A DNA stretch of 64,000 nucleotides from Clostridiales bacterium UBA6981. Lineage in GTDB: Bacteria > Bacillota > Clostridia > Oscillospirales > Oscillospiraceae. Location: assembly GCA_002450075.1 (NCBI GenBank), contig DJYJ01000015.1, positions 1 to 64,000 on the forward strand. Direction: 5' to 3'. The position numbers were made by a program, and so were the translations under genes. Positions 52,114 to 60,068 of the stretch are shown here, in pieces. The notes beneath the pieces were generated by a model that saw only the letters and a program-made list of their open reading frames with translations, was not told where the DNA came from and ran no database searches. Each line of letters begins with the position of its first letter. Within the stretch, counting starts at the first letter, position 1.

Positions 52114-53709
52114 TTACTCCTCCAGAGAAGCGGAAATCAGCCCCACAAACAGGGGGTGCGGGTGATTGGGCCGGCTCTTGAATTCCGGGTGGAACTGCAC
52201 GCCGACAAAAAAGCGCTTCTCACTCAGCTCCACCGCTTCCACGATATACCCGTCCGGCGACTGGCCGCAGAGACAAAGCCCCTTGTCCTGCAAAAGCTCG
52301 CGATAGTCGTTGTTGAACTCATAGCGGTGGCGGTGACGTTCGCGGATCTCCTCCGAGCCGTAGCAGCGGCGCATGACAGAGCCCGCCGCGATACGGCAGG
52401 GATAAGCGCCGAGCCGCAGTGTGCCGCCCTTGCTGACAGTTTCATCCTGATCGGGCAAAAAGTCAATGACTTTGTGCGGCGAGGAGGGGTCAAATTCTCC
52501 CGAAGTCGCGTCTGTGAGGCCGCAGACATGCCGCGCAAACTCGATCACAGCCACCTGCATGCCGAGACAGATGCCGAGATACGGGATGTCGTGTTCCCGG
52601 GCGTAGCGCGCCGTCACGACCATGCCCTCCACGCCCCGGTCTCCGAAGCCGCCGGGGACGATGATGCCATCGCAGCCGGCAAGCGTTTCGGCCACAGTTC
52701 CTTCCGTAACGGTCTCACTGTCGATCCAGCGGATCTCCACCCGGGCATTGCAGGCATACCCGGCGTGCCGCAGCGCCTCGGCCACGGAGAGATAGGCGTC
52801 GTGCAGCTGCACATATTTCCCCACAAGCCCGATCGTTACCCGGTACTGAAGCGATTTGATCCGCGCGACCATCTCCCGCCATTCATCCAGCTGCGGCGGG
52901 CGCGTCCAGAGGCCCAGCTCACGGCAGACGATCAGCGAAAAGTCCTCGTCCTCCAGCATCAGCGGCGCCTCATAGAGCGTCGGCAGCGTGCGGTTTTCGA
53001 TGACACAGTCGGGCTTTACGTTGCAGAACATGGCGATCTTGCGGAAGATCTCTTCCTCCAGCGGCTCGTCGCAGCGCAGCACGATGATATCCGGCGAGAT
53101 GCCCATGCCCTGCAGTTCCTTGACGGAGTGCTGCGTGGGCTTGGTCTTGTGCTCGTCGCTTCCGCGCAGAAAAGGGACAAGCGTCACATGGATAAAGAGC
53201 GTGTTCTCCTTTCCCTGCTCGAGACTGACCTGCCGGGCCGCCTCCAGGAAAGGCTGACTTTCAATGTCGCCGGTGGTGCCGCCGATCTCGGTGATGACCA
53301 CGTCGGCGTTTGTCTCCGCTCCCACATGGTAGATAAAGTCCTTGATCTCCTGTGTGATGTGAGGGATGATCTGCACGGTCTGTCCGAGGTACTCGCCGCG
53401 CCGCTCCTTGTTCAACACGTTCCAGTAGACCTTGCCGGTGGTAAGGTTGGAATAGCGGTTTAAGTCCTCATTGATAAAGCGCTCGTAATGCCCCAGATCC
53501 AGATCCGTCTCGCTGCCGTCCTCGGTCACATAGACCTCGCCGTGCTGATAGGGGCTCATGGTGCCGGGGTCAACGTTGATATAAGGGTCGAGCTTCTGCG
53601 CCGCCACCTTTAAGCCGCGCGCCTTCAAAAGCCTTCCGAGGGAGGCCGCCGTGATCCCTTTGCCCAGCCCGGATACAACGCCGCCGGTCACAAACACATA
53701 TTTTGTCAT
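52114..53709 (-). CDS. pyrG: CTP synthase (glutamine-hydrolysing)
   Basis: A 531-residue enzyme converting UTP to CTP. The N terminus [19 protein letters not shown] is the universal synthetase P-loop; [21 protein letters not shown] and LRCDEPL follow. The C-terminal class I amidotransferase has GICLGMQ (Cys), and FHPEFKSRP (His, Glu). The start is ATG 53709 after GAGGTG. A strong terminator hairpin in its leader points to CTP-responsive attenuation as known for Gram-positive pyrG. It is the first gene of a pyrG-guaA unit. Confidence 0.97.
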   Translation of the reverse strand: MTKYVFVTGGVVSGLGKGITAASLGRLLKARGLKVAAQKLDPYINVDPGTMSPYQHGEVYVTEDGSETDLDLGHYERFINEDLNRYSNLTTGKVYWNVLNKERRGEYLGQTVQIIPHITQEIKDFIYHVGAETNADVVITEIGGTTGDIESQPFLEAARQVSLEQGKENTLFIHVTLVPFLRGSDEHKTKPTQHSVKELQGMGISPDIIVLRCDEPLEEEIFRKIAMFCNVKPDCVIENRTLPTLYEAPLMLEDEDFSLIVCRELGLWTRPPQLDEWREMVARIKSLQYRVTIGLVGKYVQLHDAYLSVAEALRHAGYACNARVEIRWIDSETVTEGTVAETLAGCDGIIVPGGFGDRGVEGMVVTARYAREHDIPYLGICLGMQVAVIEFARHVCGLTDATSGEFDPSSPHKVIDFLPDQDETVSKGGTLRLGAYPCRIAAGSVMRRCYGSEEIRERHRHRYEFNNDYRELLQDKGLCLCGQSPDGYIVEAVELSEKRFFVGVQFHPEFKSRPNHPHPLFVGLISASLEE

Positions 53710-53724
53710 GGCTAACACCTCACA

Positions 53725-53781
53725 AAAAAATTCTTCGATGCCTTAAAGGGGCACTTGCCCCCTGACATCGAAGAATTTTTT
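53725..53781 (-). promoter_or_regulatory. Leader attenuator of pyrG
   Basis: CATCGAAGAATTTTTT (53766-53781) and AAAAAATTCTTCGATG (53725-53740, plus strand) pair over 16 bases, with an inner GGGGCA/TGCCCC stem; read leftwards it ends in a T7 run 16 bases before the pyrG ATG. A terminator inside the leader means transcription must be regulated past it. In Bacillus pyrG this is done by CTP-sensed reiterative G addition, but the usual GGGC initial transcript is not obvious here. Confidence 0.85.
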
Positions 53782-53802
53782 GTTGTTATTCAAGACACAT
53801 AC

Positions 53803-53831
53803 AGGATAGCAGAACACAAAATGCCTGTCAA
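53803..53831 (-). promoter_or_regulatory. Promoter of pyrG-guaA
   Basis: Minus-strand TTGACA (53826-53831), 17 bases, TATCCT (53803-53808) with an extended -10 TGC. Transcription would start about 15 bases before the attenuator hairpin. Confidence 0.8.
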
Positions 53832-53897
53832 GAAAGCAGTTTTTCAGCAATAGGGATCCCGTATGAAACAGCATACGAAGCGCGTATGAAAAGCCCC

Positions 53898-54848
53898 TTA
53901 CAGATACTTGGTATCCTCCGGCGGGAAGTATTCCCGCTCCGGCATGATATAGGGCTGGGTGCCGCGGCGCTCCTCCTCCATGCAGTCCTGTACAAAGTTT
54001 ATGAATTCCTGCTGGAGCTCGCTCTGCCGGTCGTTGCGCTTCCAGACCAGAGCGTATTCCACCTGGCGGGCGCTTTCCGTGATGATCTTCGTTACGATCA
54101 GATCGCTGACGTTATAGGTGGTCATCGGGTAAATGCAGATCCCGGCGTTCTGCTCGGCGAGTGCGACAGCGTCGATATAGTGGGAGAGGTCGCCTGCGAT
54201 GGTCGGCTCTTCGCCCAATTCCTCAAACCAGGCGCGGATGGAGTCGAGACGGGAGCGGCGGCTGGGGATATACAGCGGCTGACCGACCAGCTTGCGCAGC
54301 GGCAGGAACTGCCCCTCTTCCGCTGCGAGGGGATGATCCTTGGACATCATGGCGACCCACGGCTCGCGCCCGACGGAGAAGCCGTCGAGCTGTTCGGCAT
54401 TATAGGGAGTGGCCACCAACGCAAGATCCGCCAAGCCCCGCTGCACCCGCTCCATGACCTCGTCACCGCTGCCGTTCCAGAGGTGGATCGCCACGCGCGG
54501 GAACTCGGAGCGGAAGCCCGCGATCCAGCGGGAGAGCAGAAACGGAGCGCGGCCTTCCACCAGGCTGATGTTCAGATCGCCGGAGAGCCCCTCCATGGAC
54601 ATGAGCTCCTGCTGGGTCTGATCCGAGAGCTCCAGGATCTGACGCGCGCGGCGGTACAGATACGTGCCCGCGTCCGTGATCGTCAGATGTCGCTTGCCCC
54701 GGATGAAAAGCTGCACGCCCAGCTCCTCCTCCAGGCCCTTGATCTGCGCGGAGAGCGGTGGCTGGCTCATGTTCAGCCGCTCGGCCGCCCGGGTGATGTT
54801 CAGTTCCTCCGCCACAATGACGAAATAGTGCAGCGCGCGCAGATCCAT
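53898..54848 (-). CDS. LysR-family transcriptional regulator
   Basis: A 316-residue LysR protein. The N-terminal winged HTH is MDLRALHYFVIVAEELNITR, AAERLNMSQPPLSAQIKGLE, and LGVQLFIRGKRHLTITDAG. The effector domain (about 90-290) is of the CynR/CatM-like type (LNISLVEGRAPFLLSRWI, DLALVATPYN). A 25-residue Glu/Tyr/Pro-rich tail follows. The gene is transcribed leftwards and lies between pyrG and the asparagine-synthetase-like gene, both leftward too. Its target is unknown; a role in nitrogen control is only suggested by place. Confidence 0.9.
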   Translation of the reverse strand: MDLRALHYFVIVAEELNITRAAERLNMSQPPLSAQIKGLEEELGVQLFIRGKRHLTITDAGTYLYRRARQILELSDQTQQELMSMEGLSGDLNISLVEGRAPFLLSRWIAGFRSEFPRVAIHLWNGSGDEVMERVQRGLADLALVATPYNAEQLDGFSVGREPWVAMMSKDHPLAAEEGQFLPLRKLVGQPLYIPSRRSRLDSIRAWFEELGEEPTIAGDLSHYIDAVALAEQNAGICIYPMTTYNVSDLIVTKIITESARQVEYALVWKRNDRQSELQQEFINFVQDCMEEERRGTQPYIMPEREYFPPEDTKYL

Positions 54849-54912
54849 TTCATCCGCCTCTTTCTTTTTTGAATGATGAAAGTATACACAAAACAGCCTT
54901 TTCCTTCAAGGG

Positions 54913-56496
54913 TTAATCGCCGCTTTTCCCATAGTTGGAGAGCACTCTGGCGGAGGGATCGTCCACCTTACAGCCTTCCCATTCCGGGTTTGGCATCCAA
55001 AAGCCGGCGATCATTTCAGATTGCCCGGGATAATATTTCTCGAAAAGTTCCCGATACAGCAGACTCTCCTTGGTAAAGGGAGGACAATATGCGTACTGAC
55101 GGCAGCCGGCCCGGAACGCTTCGTCGGTATAGACGGTCTCGGCATAGGCTTTCAGCTCGTCCACCATGGAATGACCGACTGCGTCGGAAAAAGCCGCCTT
55201 TTGCCGCCAGAGGATCTCGTCGGGGAGAATATGGTCGTTTTCAAAGGCGTGGCGCAGCAGATACTTTCCCATGCCGTAGCGGTTGAGCTTCAGCTCCGGA
55301 TCGATCCGCATCACATAGCGCACAAAGTCCAGATCCCCAAAGGGGACGCGCGCCTCCAGAGAGTTCACGGAAATGCAGCGGTCCGCCCGCAGCACGTCGT
55401 ACATATGCAGCTCATCGATCCGCTTTTTGCTCTCCCGCTGAAAGGCCTCGGCGGAGGGGGCAAAGTCCGTATACTTATAGCCGAACAGCTCGTCGGAGAT
55501 CTCCCCGGTCATCAGCACACGTACATCCGTGGTCTCATGAATGGCCTTGCAGCAGAGATACATGCCGAGGCTTGCGCGGATCGTCGTGATGTCCCAGGTG
55601 CCGAGCAACAGGATCACTTCCTCCAGTGCGGAGAGCACATCCTCTTTTGTCATATGAAAAGCCGTGTGCTCCGCGCCGATATAATCCGCCGCGATCCGGG
55701 CGTACTTCAGATCGATGGGGTCGAGGTCCATGCCGATGGCAAAGGTCCTGATCTTCCGCCCCAAAAGCTTTGACGAGATCGCACACACCAGGCTGGAGTC
55801 CAGCCCGCCGGAGAGCAGGAAGCCCAGCGGTGCGTCCGCGTCCAGACGCTTTTCCACCCCGGCGATCAGCTTTTCCCGGATGTTTTTGCAGACGGTCTCC
55901 AGATCGTCGGAGGAACAGCGGGAAACCGTCGTCAGATCGGCATAGCGGATGAAACGCTCGCCGTCGTAATAGTGTCCCGGCGGGAAAGGGAGGATACGCG
56001 TGCAAAGTCCCTCCAGGTTTTGCGCCTCACTGGCAAAGGCGATGCTCCCGTCGGAGAAATAGCCGTAATAAAGCGGCCGGATCCCGATGGGATCCCGTGC
56101 GGCGATCAGCCGTCCGCTCTCCCCGTCGTACAGGATCAGGGCAAATTCCGCGTCCAGCTTATTAAACATGCCAAGCCCGTATTCCTCATACAGTGGCAGC
56201 AGCAGCTCACAGTCGGAATTGCCGGCAAAGGAATAGCCCTTCGCCTCGAGCTCGCGCCTTTTGGCCCGCCATCCGTAAAGCTCGCCGTTGCACACCAGCT
56301 TGTTTTTCCCGCGGGAGAAGGGCTGCATGCCCCGCTCGTCGAGCCCCATGATGGAGAGACGGTGAAAGCAGAGCAGTCCCGTCCCGACCGGCTCGAGCCT
56401 GGTATCGTCCGGCCCGCGTGATTTCGTACGGTCAAAGTAAGGGCGGATCGCCTCCGCGGAGTAAAGACCCGACAAAAAACCCATAATACAACACAT
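54913..56496 (-). CDS. asnB: Asparagine synthase-like glutamine amidotransferase
   Basis: A 527-residue class II amidotransferase. The N terminus reads MCCIMGFLSG: Cys2 is the nucleophile, but the normally invariant third residue Gly is Cys. SRGPDDT, CNGELYG and the asparagine-synthetase domain LLSGGLDSSLVCAIS (PP-loop) follow; FLVRH-like YLLRHAFEND and LWRQKAAFSDAVG close the site. It would make asparagine from aspartate, ATP and glutamine. GGAGGTG is 7 bases from the ATG. The T-box leader upstream with Asn-compatible features supports the assignment. LysR lies 64 bases downstream. Confidence 0.9.
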   Translation of the reverse strand: MCCIMGFLSGLYSAEAIRPYFDRTKSRGPDDTRLEPVGTGLLCFHRLSIMGLDERGMQPFSRGKNKLVCNGELYGWRAKRRELEAKGYSFAGNSDCELLLPLYEEYGLGMFNKLDAEFALILYDGESGRLIAARDPIGIRPLYYGYFSDGSIAFASEAQNLEGLCTRILPFPPGHYYDGERFIRYADLTTVSRCSSDDLETVCKNIREKLIAGVEKRLDADAPLGFLLSGGLDSSLVCAISSKLLGRKIRTFAIGMDLDPIDLKYARIAADYIGAEHTAFHMTKEDVLSALEEVILLLGTWDITTIRASLGMYLCCKAIHETTDVRVLMTGEISDELFGYKYTDFAPSAEAFQRESKKRIDELHMYDVLRADRCISVNSLEARVPFGDLDFVRYVMRIDPELKLNRYGMGKYLLRHAFENDHILPDEILWRQKAAFSDAVGHSMVDELKAYAETVYTDEAFRAGCRQYAYCPPFTKESLLYRELFEKYYPGQSEMIAGFWMPNPEWEGCKVDDPSARVLSNYGKSGD

Positions 56497-56519
56497 GAAA
56501 AAGCACCTCCGGATAGTAT

Positions 56520-56745
56520 TGCAGCCTGTCCTACCAAAAGGACGGACAGCTGCGTATCCGTGGTGCCACCTTTCTTACCGCCGAAGCGATCACTCGTCGG
56601 AGCCAATCAGCTCCCAGCTCTTTAACGCAGCGCTTACGGCTTCCCTAATAGAATTCTCGTTCAGGTCGCGGCTCCGAAGGGTTACCTGTCAAAGACGCTT
56701 GCACCGGGCTTCCACCGTCCCCGGCTCGCTGCGGCAGTTTTTCTT
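56520..56745 (-). promoter_or_regulatory. T-box riboswitch of the asparagine synthase-like gene
   Basis: On the minus strand the T-box core AAGGTGGCACCACGG lies at 56558-56572. Its UGGC would pair with a tRNA end GCCA, matching the G discriminator of tRNA-Asn. Upstream, GCGAGCCGGGGACGGUGGAA has the AG-box/GGUG pattern of Stem I, and GACCUGAACG offers an AAC specifier at 56659-56661 (tentative). GCAGC..GGACAG and its complement (56521-56553) form the competing hairpin, which lacks a following T run. Confidence 0.8.
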
Positions 56746-56776
56746 TGCGGCATGTCTTCATCTCAGCCATTGATGC

Positions 56777-56812
56777 AGGGGATCCCTCTGAGTGCTTGAA
56801 GGGATCCCCTTT
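56777..56812. terminator. Hairpin between the micropeptides and the T-box
   Basis: AGGGGATCCCT (56777-56787) and AGGGATCCCCT (56802-56812) form an 11-bp stem. On the plus strand TTTAATC follows, but no rightward gene ends here. Read leftwards it lies between micropeptide 2 and the T-box and could stop a peptide mRNA, though the T run is missing on that side. Confidence 0.5.
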
Positions 56813-56849
56813 AATCTATTAAAAATGTTTAATTCGGGAGTTTTACAGT

Positions 56850-56915
56850 TCAGCGGCCTTCCCGATGAGAAAAGCTCTTGTAGTACTCCTTGAACAGTTC
56901 GGACATTTTTTTCAT
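56850..56915 (-). CDS. Micropeptide 2 (21 residues), twin of the upstream ORF
   Basis: ATG at 56915, preceded by AAAAGGAGTG, encodes MKKMSELFKEYYKSFSHREG followed by Arg. It shares the end FSHREG, the start MKK and a helical amphipathic middle with the ORF at 56976-57038. The pair cannot be chance: two independent ribosome binding sites and the same pattern. No function is known to me. It may be a signalling or membrane-active peptide, or an uncharacterised leader. Confidence 0.6.
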   Translation of the reverse strand: MKKMSELFKEYYKSFSHREGR

Positions 56916-56975
56916 GACAGACACTCCTTTTCATTTTTAAGATGATGTTTTCTTCCCATTTGAACATGGACCGGA

Positions 56976-57038
56976 TCAGCCCTCGCGGTGAGAGAAGCTT
57001 TCATATAATTCTTCCACCAGCTTTTCAATCTTCTTCAT
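56976..57038 (-). CDS. Micropeptide 1 (20 residues)
   Basis: ATG at 57038, preceded by AAAAGAGGCG, encodes MKKIEKLVEELYESFSHREG. It shares the end SFSHREG and the MKK start with the ORF at 56850-56915, 60 bases further downstream. The charge pattern predicts one amphipathic helix. A possible extended -10 (TGC TATGCT) lies near 57090 on the minus strand. Function unknown. Confidence 0.6.
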   Translation of the reverse strand: MKKIEKLVEELYESFSHREG

Positions 57039-57237
57039 GGGATTCGCCTCTTTTCATTTTGGATTGTTGTCTGTTTCCCGGGGACGATTGAAGCATAGCA
57101 CAGGAGAAAAGAAAAATAAAATACATATAATATGGCCATTATCATATGATTTCCGTATCAATTCTGTGGCGCACGATCAGCGCAAAATCATAGGCTTTCC
57201 CTCTTCCTTTTCCTCTGAAATCTGTATATCGGAAGCC

Positions 57238-57266
57238 TTGACTTCTGTATTTTCGGCAAGTATAAT
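57238..57266 (+). promoter_or_regulatory. Promoter of the ammonium transporter gene
   Basis: TTGACT (57238-57243), 17 bases, TATAAT (57261-57266). The transcript would begin about 57273, ten bases before the leader hairpin. Confidence 0.85.
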
Positions 57267-57282
57267 CACCGACATATTGGAC

Positions 57283-57329
57283 GGCAAAGACGCCGCACGT
57301 TGGGTGCAGAGGTCTTTGCCGCCTTTTTT
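57283..57329 (+). promoter_or_regulatory. Leader terminator of amt
   Basis: GGCAAAGAC (57283-57291) pairs with GTCTTTGCC (57312-57320); GCC and T6 follow (57324-57329), ahead of GGAGGTG and the start codon. A terminator in the leader implies antitermination control. ANTAR-type RNA-binding regulators act on nitrogen genes of Clostridia in this way, but none is encoded in the window. Confidence 0.75.
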
Positions 57330-57347
57330 GGAGGTGTCTTGACGGAT

Positions 57348-59027
57348 ATGACAGTATGGTTTTTGATCGGTGCGATTTTGGTGTTCTTCATGCAATGCGG
57401 CTTTGCCATGGTAGAGACCGGCTTCACCCGGGCTAAGAACGCAGGCAACATTATTATGAAAAACCTGATGGATTTCTGCATTGGGACAGTGATGTTCTTC
57501 CTGCTCGGCTACGGGCTGATGATGGGTCAGCATGGCGCTCTTGGCTTGATCGGCAGGCCGGAATGGGGAATGTTCCGGGACTTTGAAGGCTTCGATTGGT
57601 CATCCTTTGTTTTTCAGCTGGTGTTTTGTGCGACGGCAGCCACGATCGTGTCGGGTGCCATGGCAGAGCGGACGAAATTTTCCGCCTATTGCCTGTATTC
57701 CGCGATTATCAGTTTGCTCATCTATCCGATCGAGGCCGGCTGGGTCTGGGGCGGCGGCTGGCTGAACAGGCTGAGCTTCATCGACTTTGCCGGATCCTGC
57801 GTGATTCACATGGTAGGAGGTCTGTCCGCGCTGGTCGGCGCGGCGATCCTCGGTCCCCGTATCGGCAAATATACAAAAAGCCAGGACGGTAGCATCACCT
57901 CAAACGCGATCCCGGGGCACTCCGTAACCTTGGGCGCTTTGGGTGTTTTCATTTTGTGGTTTGCCTGGTACGGCTTTAACGGCGCGGCGGCAGCTGACGT
58001 GGAAGAGATGGCGCGTATCTTCGGGACAACCACGATCGCCCCGGCGGTGGCAACGGTCACCTGCATGCTCTTTACCTGGAGGAAGAACGGGAAGCCGGAC
58101 GTCTCCATGTGCCTTAACGCCTCTCTGGCCGGCCTGGTTGCCATCACCGCAGGCTGCGCCAGCGTGGATGCGCTCGGCGCAACAATTATTGGAATCGTCT
58201 CGGGGATCCTCGTGGATCTGGCGGTGGAGATCCTGGACATGCGTTTCCACGTGGACGATCCCGTCGGTGCCGTGGCGGTCCACTGCGTCAACGGGATCTG
58301 GGGTACGATCGCGGTCGGTCTTTTTGCCTGCAATGAGAGCTACGGCGCCAAAGGCCTCTTTTATGGCGGCGGGCTGCGGCAGCTGGGCGTGCAGTGTCTC
58401 GGCGTCCTCACCGTCGGCAGCTATACGGTCTTGTGCATGATCCTTGTGTTCAAACTGATCAAAGGCACGATCGGTCTGCGGGCTGGCGCGGAGGAAGAAA
58501 TCGAAGGCCTGGATGTGACGGAGCACGGCCTCGCCAACGCCTACGCGGACTTCATCCCCATTGAGTCCACGCTGGGCGTGCATTCCGACGGCCCGGTCGA
58601 CACTGCCGGACTACAGCCTTTCCCGCTGACGCTTTCCTCCGGCTTGCATGAGACGCCGGTCGGCCGGAAACGCTACACCCTGGTGCGTATCCTCTGCGAT
58701 GAGGCGCGTTTCGGTACCCTGCGGGATACGATGGCAGGCATCGGCGTTACCGGCATGACCGTCACCAATGTGCTGGGCTGCGGCACGCAGAAGGGCAAAA
58801 CCGGCCAGTACCGCGGTATTGAGATGAGCATGCATCTCACGCCGAAGCTGCAGGTCGATATTGTCGTGTCCAAGGTGGATCCCGAGCTTGTCGTCGCCGC
58901 GGCCAACGCGGCGCTACACACCGGAGAGATCGGCGACGGCAAGATCTTCGTATACGATGTGGAGGACGTGGTCCGCATCCGCACGGGAGAATCCGGCTAT
59001 GACGCGCTACAAATATCAGAGATTTAA
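57348..59027 (+). CDS. amt: Ammonium transporter fused to a PII (GlnB/GlnK) domain
   Basis: A 559-residue protein. The Amt channel occupies about 1-400 with the family signatures FFMQCGFAMVETGFTRAKNA and DFAGSCVIHMVGGLSALVGA and about 11 TM helices. After a linker, residues 440-559 are a PII domain: VRILCDEARFGTLRDTMAGI, TVTNVLGCGTQKGKTGQYRG (T-loop) and GEIGDGKIFVYDVEDVVRIR. In separate form PII blocks the Amt pore according to ADP/ATP/2-oxoglutarate; the fusion places sensor and channel together. ATG 57348 follows GGAGGTG by 11 bases; TTG 57339 is an alternative. Frames from 57300 run through the leader terminator. Confidence 0.92.
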   Translation: MTVWFLIGAILVFFMQCGFAMVETGFTRAKNAGNIIMKNLMDFCIGTVMFFLLGYGLMMGQHGALGLIGRPEWGMFRDFEGFDWSSFVFQLVFCATAATIVSGAMAERTKFSAYCLYSAIISLLIYPIEAGWVWGGGWLNRLSFIDFAGSCVIHMVGGLSALVGAAILGPRIGKYTKSQDGSITSNAIPGHSVTLGALGVFILWFAWYGFNGAAAADVEEMARIFGTTTIAPAVATVTCMLFTWRKNGKPDVSMCLNASLAGLVAITAGCASVDALGATIIGIVSGILVDLAVEILDMRFHVDDPVGAVAVHCVNGIWGTIAVGLFACNESYGAKGLFYGGGLRQLGVQCLGVLTVGSYTVLCMILVFKLIKGTIGLRAGAEEEIEGLDVTEHGLANAYADFIPIESTLGVHSDGPVDTAGLQPFPLTLSSGLHETPVGRKRYTLVRILCDEARFGTLRDTMAGIGVTGMTVTNVLGCGTQKGKTGQYRGIEMSMHLTPKLQVDIVVSKVDPELVVAAANAALHTGEIGDGKIFVYDVEDVVRIRTGESGYDALQISEI

Positions 59028-59098
59028 CTGCTGCGCGACGAGCAGGTGCAGCGCAGACCGTTTACACAAGCGGCCGGATCGATCAAGGAGGAAAAAGC

Positions 59099-59839
59099 AT
59101 GTTTGACGCGATGAAAGTGAAAAACAACTGTGTGGATTGGATACGCGTTTTTTTTGAAACAAACGGAGCGGGATGCAATGCCGTCGTTGGAATTTCCGGG
59201 GGGAAAGACAGCTCCACGGTAGCGGCGCTCTGTGCGGAGGCGCTCGGCAGGGAACGGGTGATCGGGGTCCTGATGCCGAACGGCGTACAGCCGGATATCG
59301 ACGCTGCGCATAGTCTGGTGAGGCATCTGGGCATCCGGTATGTCACAGTGAATATCGAAGCAGCCGTGAACGGCCTGAAAGAGGCCATTCCGTTTGCGCT
59401 CTCCGAACAGAGCCGAATCAATCTTCCTGCCCGCATTCGCATGGCGGCGCTGTATGCGGTATCCCAAAGTCACAACGGACGAGTGGCGAACACCTGCAAT
59501 CTCTCGGAAGACTGGGTGGGTTATGCGACACGCTATGGCGACGGGGCGGGAGATTTCAGCCCCTGCTCCCGGCTGACCGTGCAGGAGGTCAAGGCGGTCG
59601 GACGTGCGCTTGGCCTTCCCGCGCAGCTCATCGAGAAAACGCCGATCGACGGCCTGTCGGGGAAGACGGACGAAGAGAACCTGGGCTTCACCTACGAGGA
59701 ACTGGATCGCTATATCCGCACGGGAGAATTGTCGGATGAAGGAATAAAGGCCAGGATCGACAGCCTGCATGCGCAGAATCTCTTCAAGCTGCGGCCGATG
59801 CCGTATTTTGACCCTGAACTTACCGTTTTTCGGCCATGA
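59099..59839 (+). CDS. nadE: NAD+ synthase, ammonia-dependent
   Basis: A 246-residue NadE enzyme using ammonia and ATP to turn deamido-NAD into NAD. PP-loop GISGGKDSSTVAALC at about 34-48, RIRMAALYAVSQ, NTCNLSEDWVGYATRYGDG and KTPIDGLSGKTDEE are the family blocks. No glutaminase domain is present, so free ammonia is the donor. It lies 71 bases behind Amt-PII, which suits ammonia supply. AAGGAGG precedes the ATG. No terminator was seen between the two, so they may share a transcript. Confidence 0.93.
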   Translation: MFDAMKVKNNCVDWIRVFFETNGAGCNAVVGISGGKDSSTVAALCAEALGRERVIGVLMPNGVQPDIDAAHSLVRHLGIRYVTVNIEAAVNGLKEAIPFALSEQSRINLPARIRMAALYAVSQSHNGRVANTCNLSEDWVGYATRYGDGAGDFSPCSRLTVQEVKAVGRALGLPAQLIEKTPIDGLSGKTDEENLGFTYEELDRYIRTGELSDEGIKARIDSLHAQNLFKLRPMPYFDPELTVFRP

Positions 59840-59965
59840 AACGCACGAGGCATACCCGCAATTCAAATACCGATCTGATCGGACGGCGGCCTGCGGCATG
59901 ATAGGAAAAGGCTTTTTGCTATCATAGTGTTTTCGAATGATAAGAACGGAGGCGATATAAAAATG

Positions 59966-59995
59966 CTTGTCTTTTGTGGCAGACAAGTGTAAAAT
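59966..59995 (+). promoter_or_regulatory. Promoter of glnN
   Basis: TTGTCT (59967-59972), 17 bases, TAAAAT (59990-59995). CTTGTC (59966-59971) and GACAAG (59982-59987) form an inverted repeat over the -35, a possible operator. Confidence 0.65.
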
Positions 59996-60004
59996 GACCG
60001 CGTA

Positions 60005-60038
60005 ATGAGAGGCAAGACTGCCTCTCATGTGCATTTTT
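60005..60038 (+). promoter_or_regulatory. Leader hairpin of glnN
   Basis: ATGAGAGGCA (60005-60014) and TGCCTCTCAT (60019-60028) pair perfectly, and T5 follows at 60034-60038. It looks like a leader terminator, as in amt. It lies 31 bases before the glnN ATG. Confidence 0.65.
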
Positions 60039-60068
60039 GCCTCACAAAGTCAGAAGGAGGAATTCATC

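Noticed and set aside
50749..53463. 904-residue plus-strand frame over guaA and pyrG
   Set aside because: It is a shadow of two certain enzymes with clear catalytic motifs on the other strand.
57300..57347. Longer N terminus for the ammonium transporter from TTG 57300
   Set aside because: It crosses the leader terminator and has no ribosome binding site; the shorter start matches the usual Amt N terminus.
60001..60068. Glutamine riboswitch ahead of glnN
   Set aside because: The leader is too short and shows only one simple hairpin.
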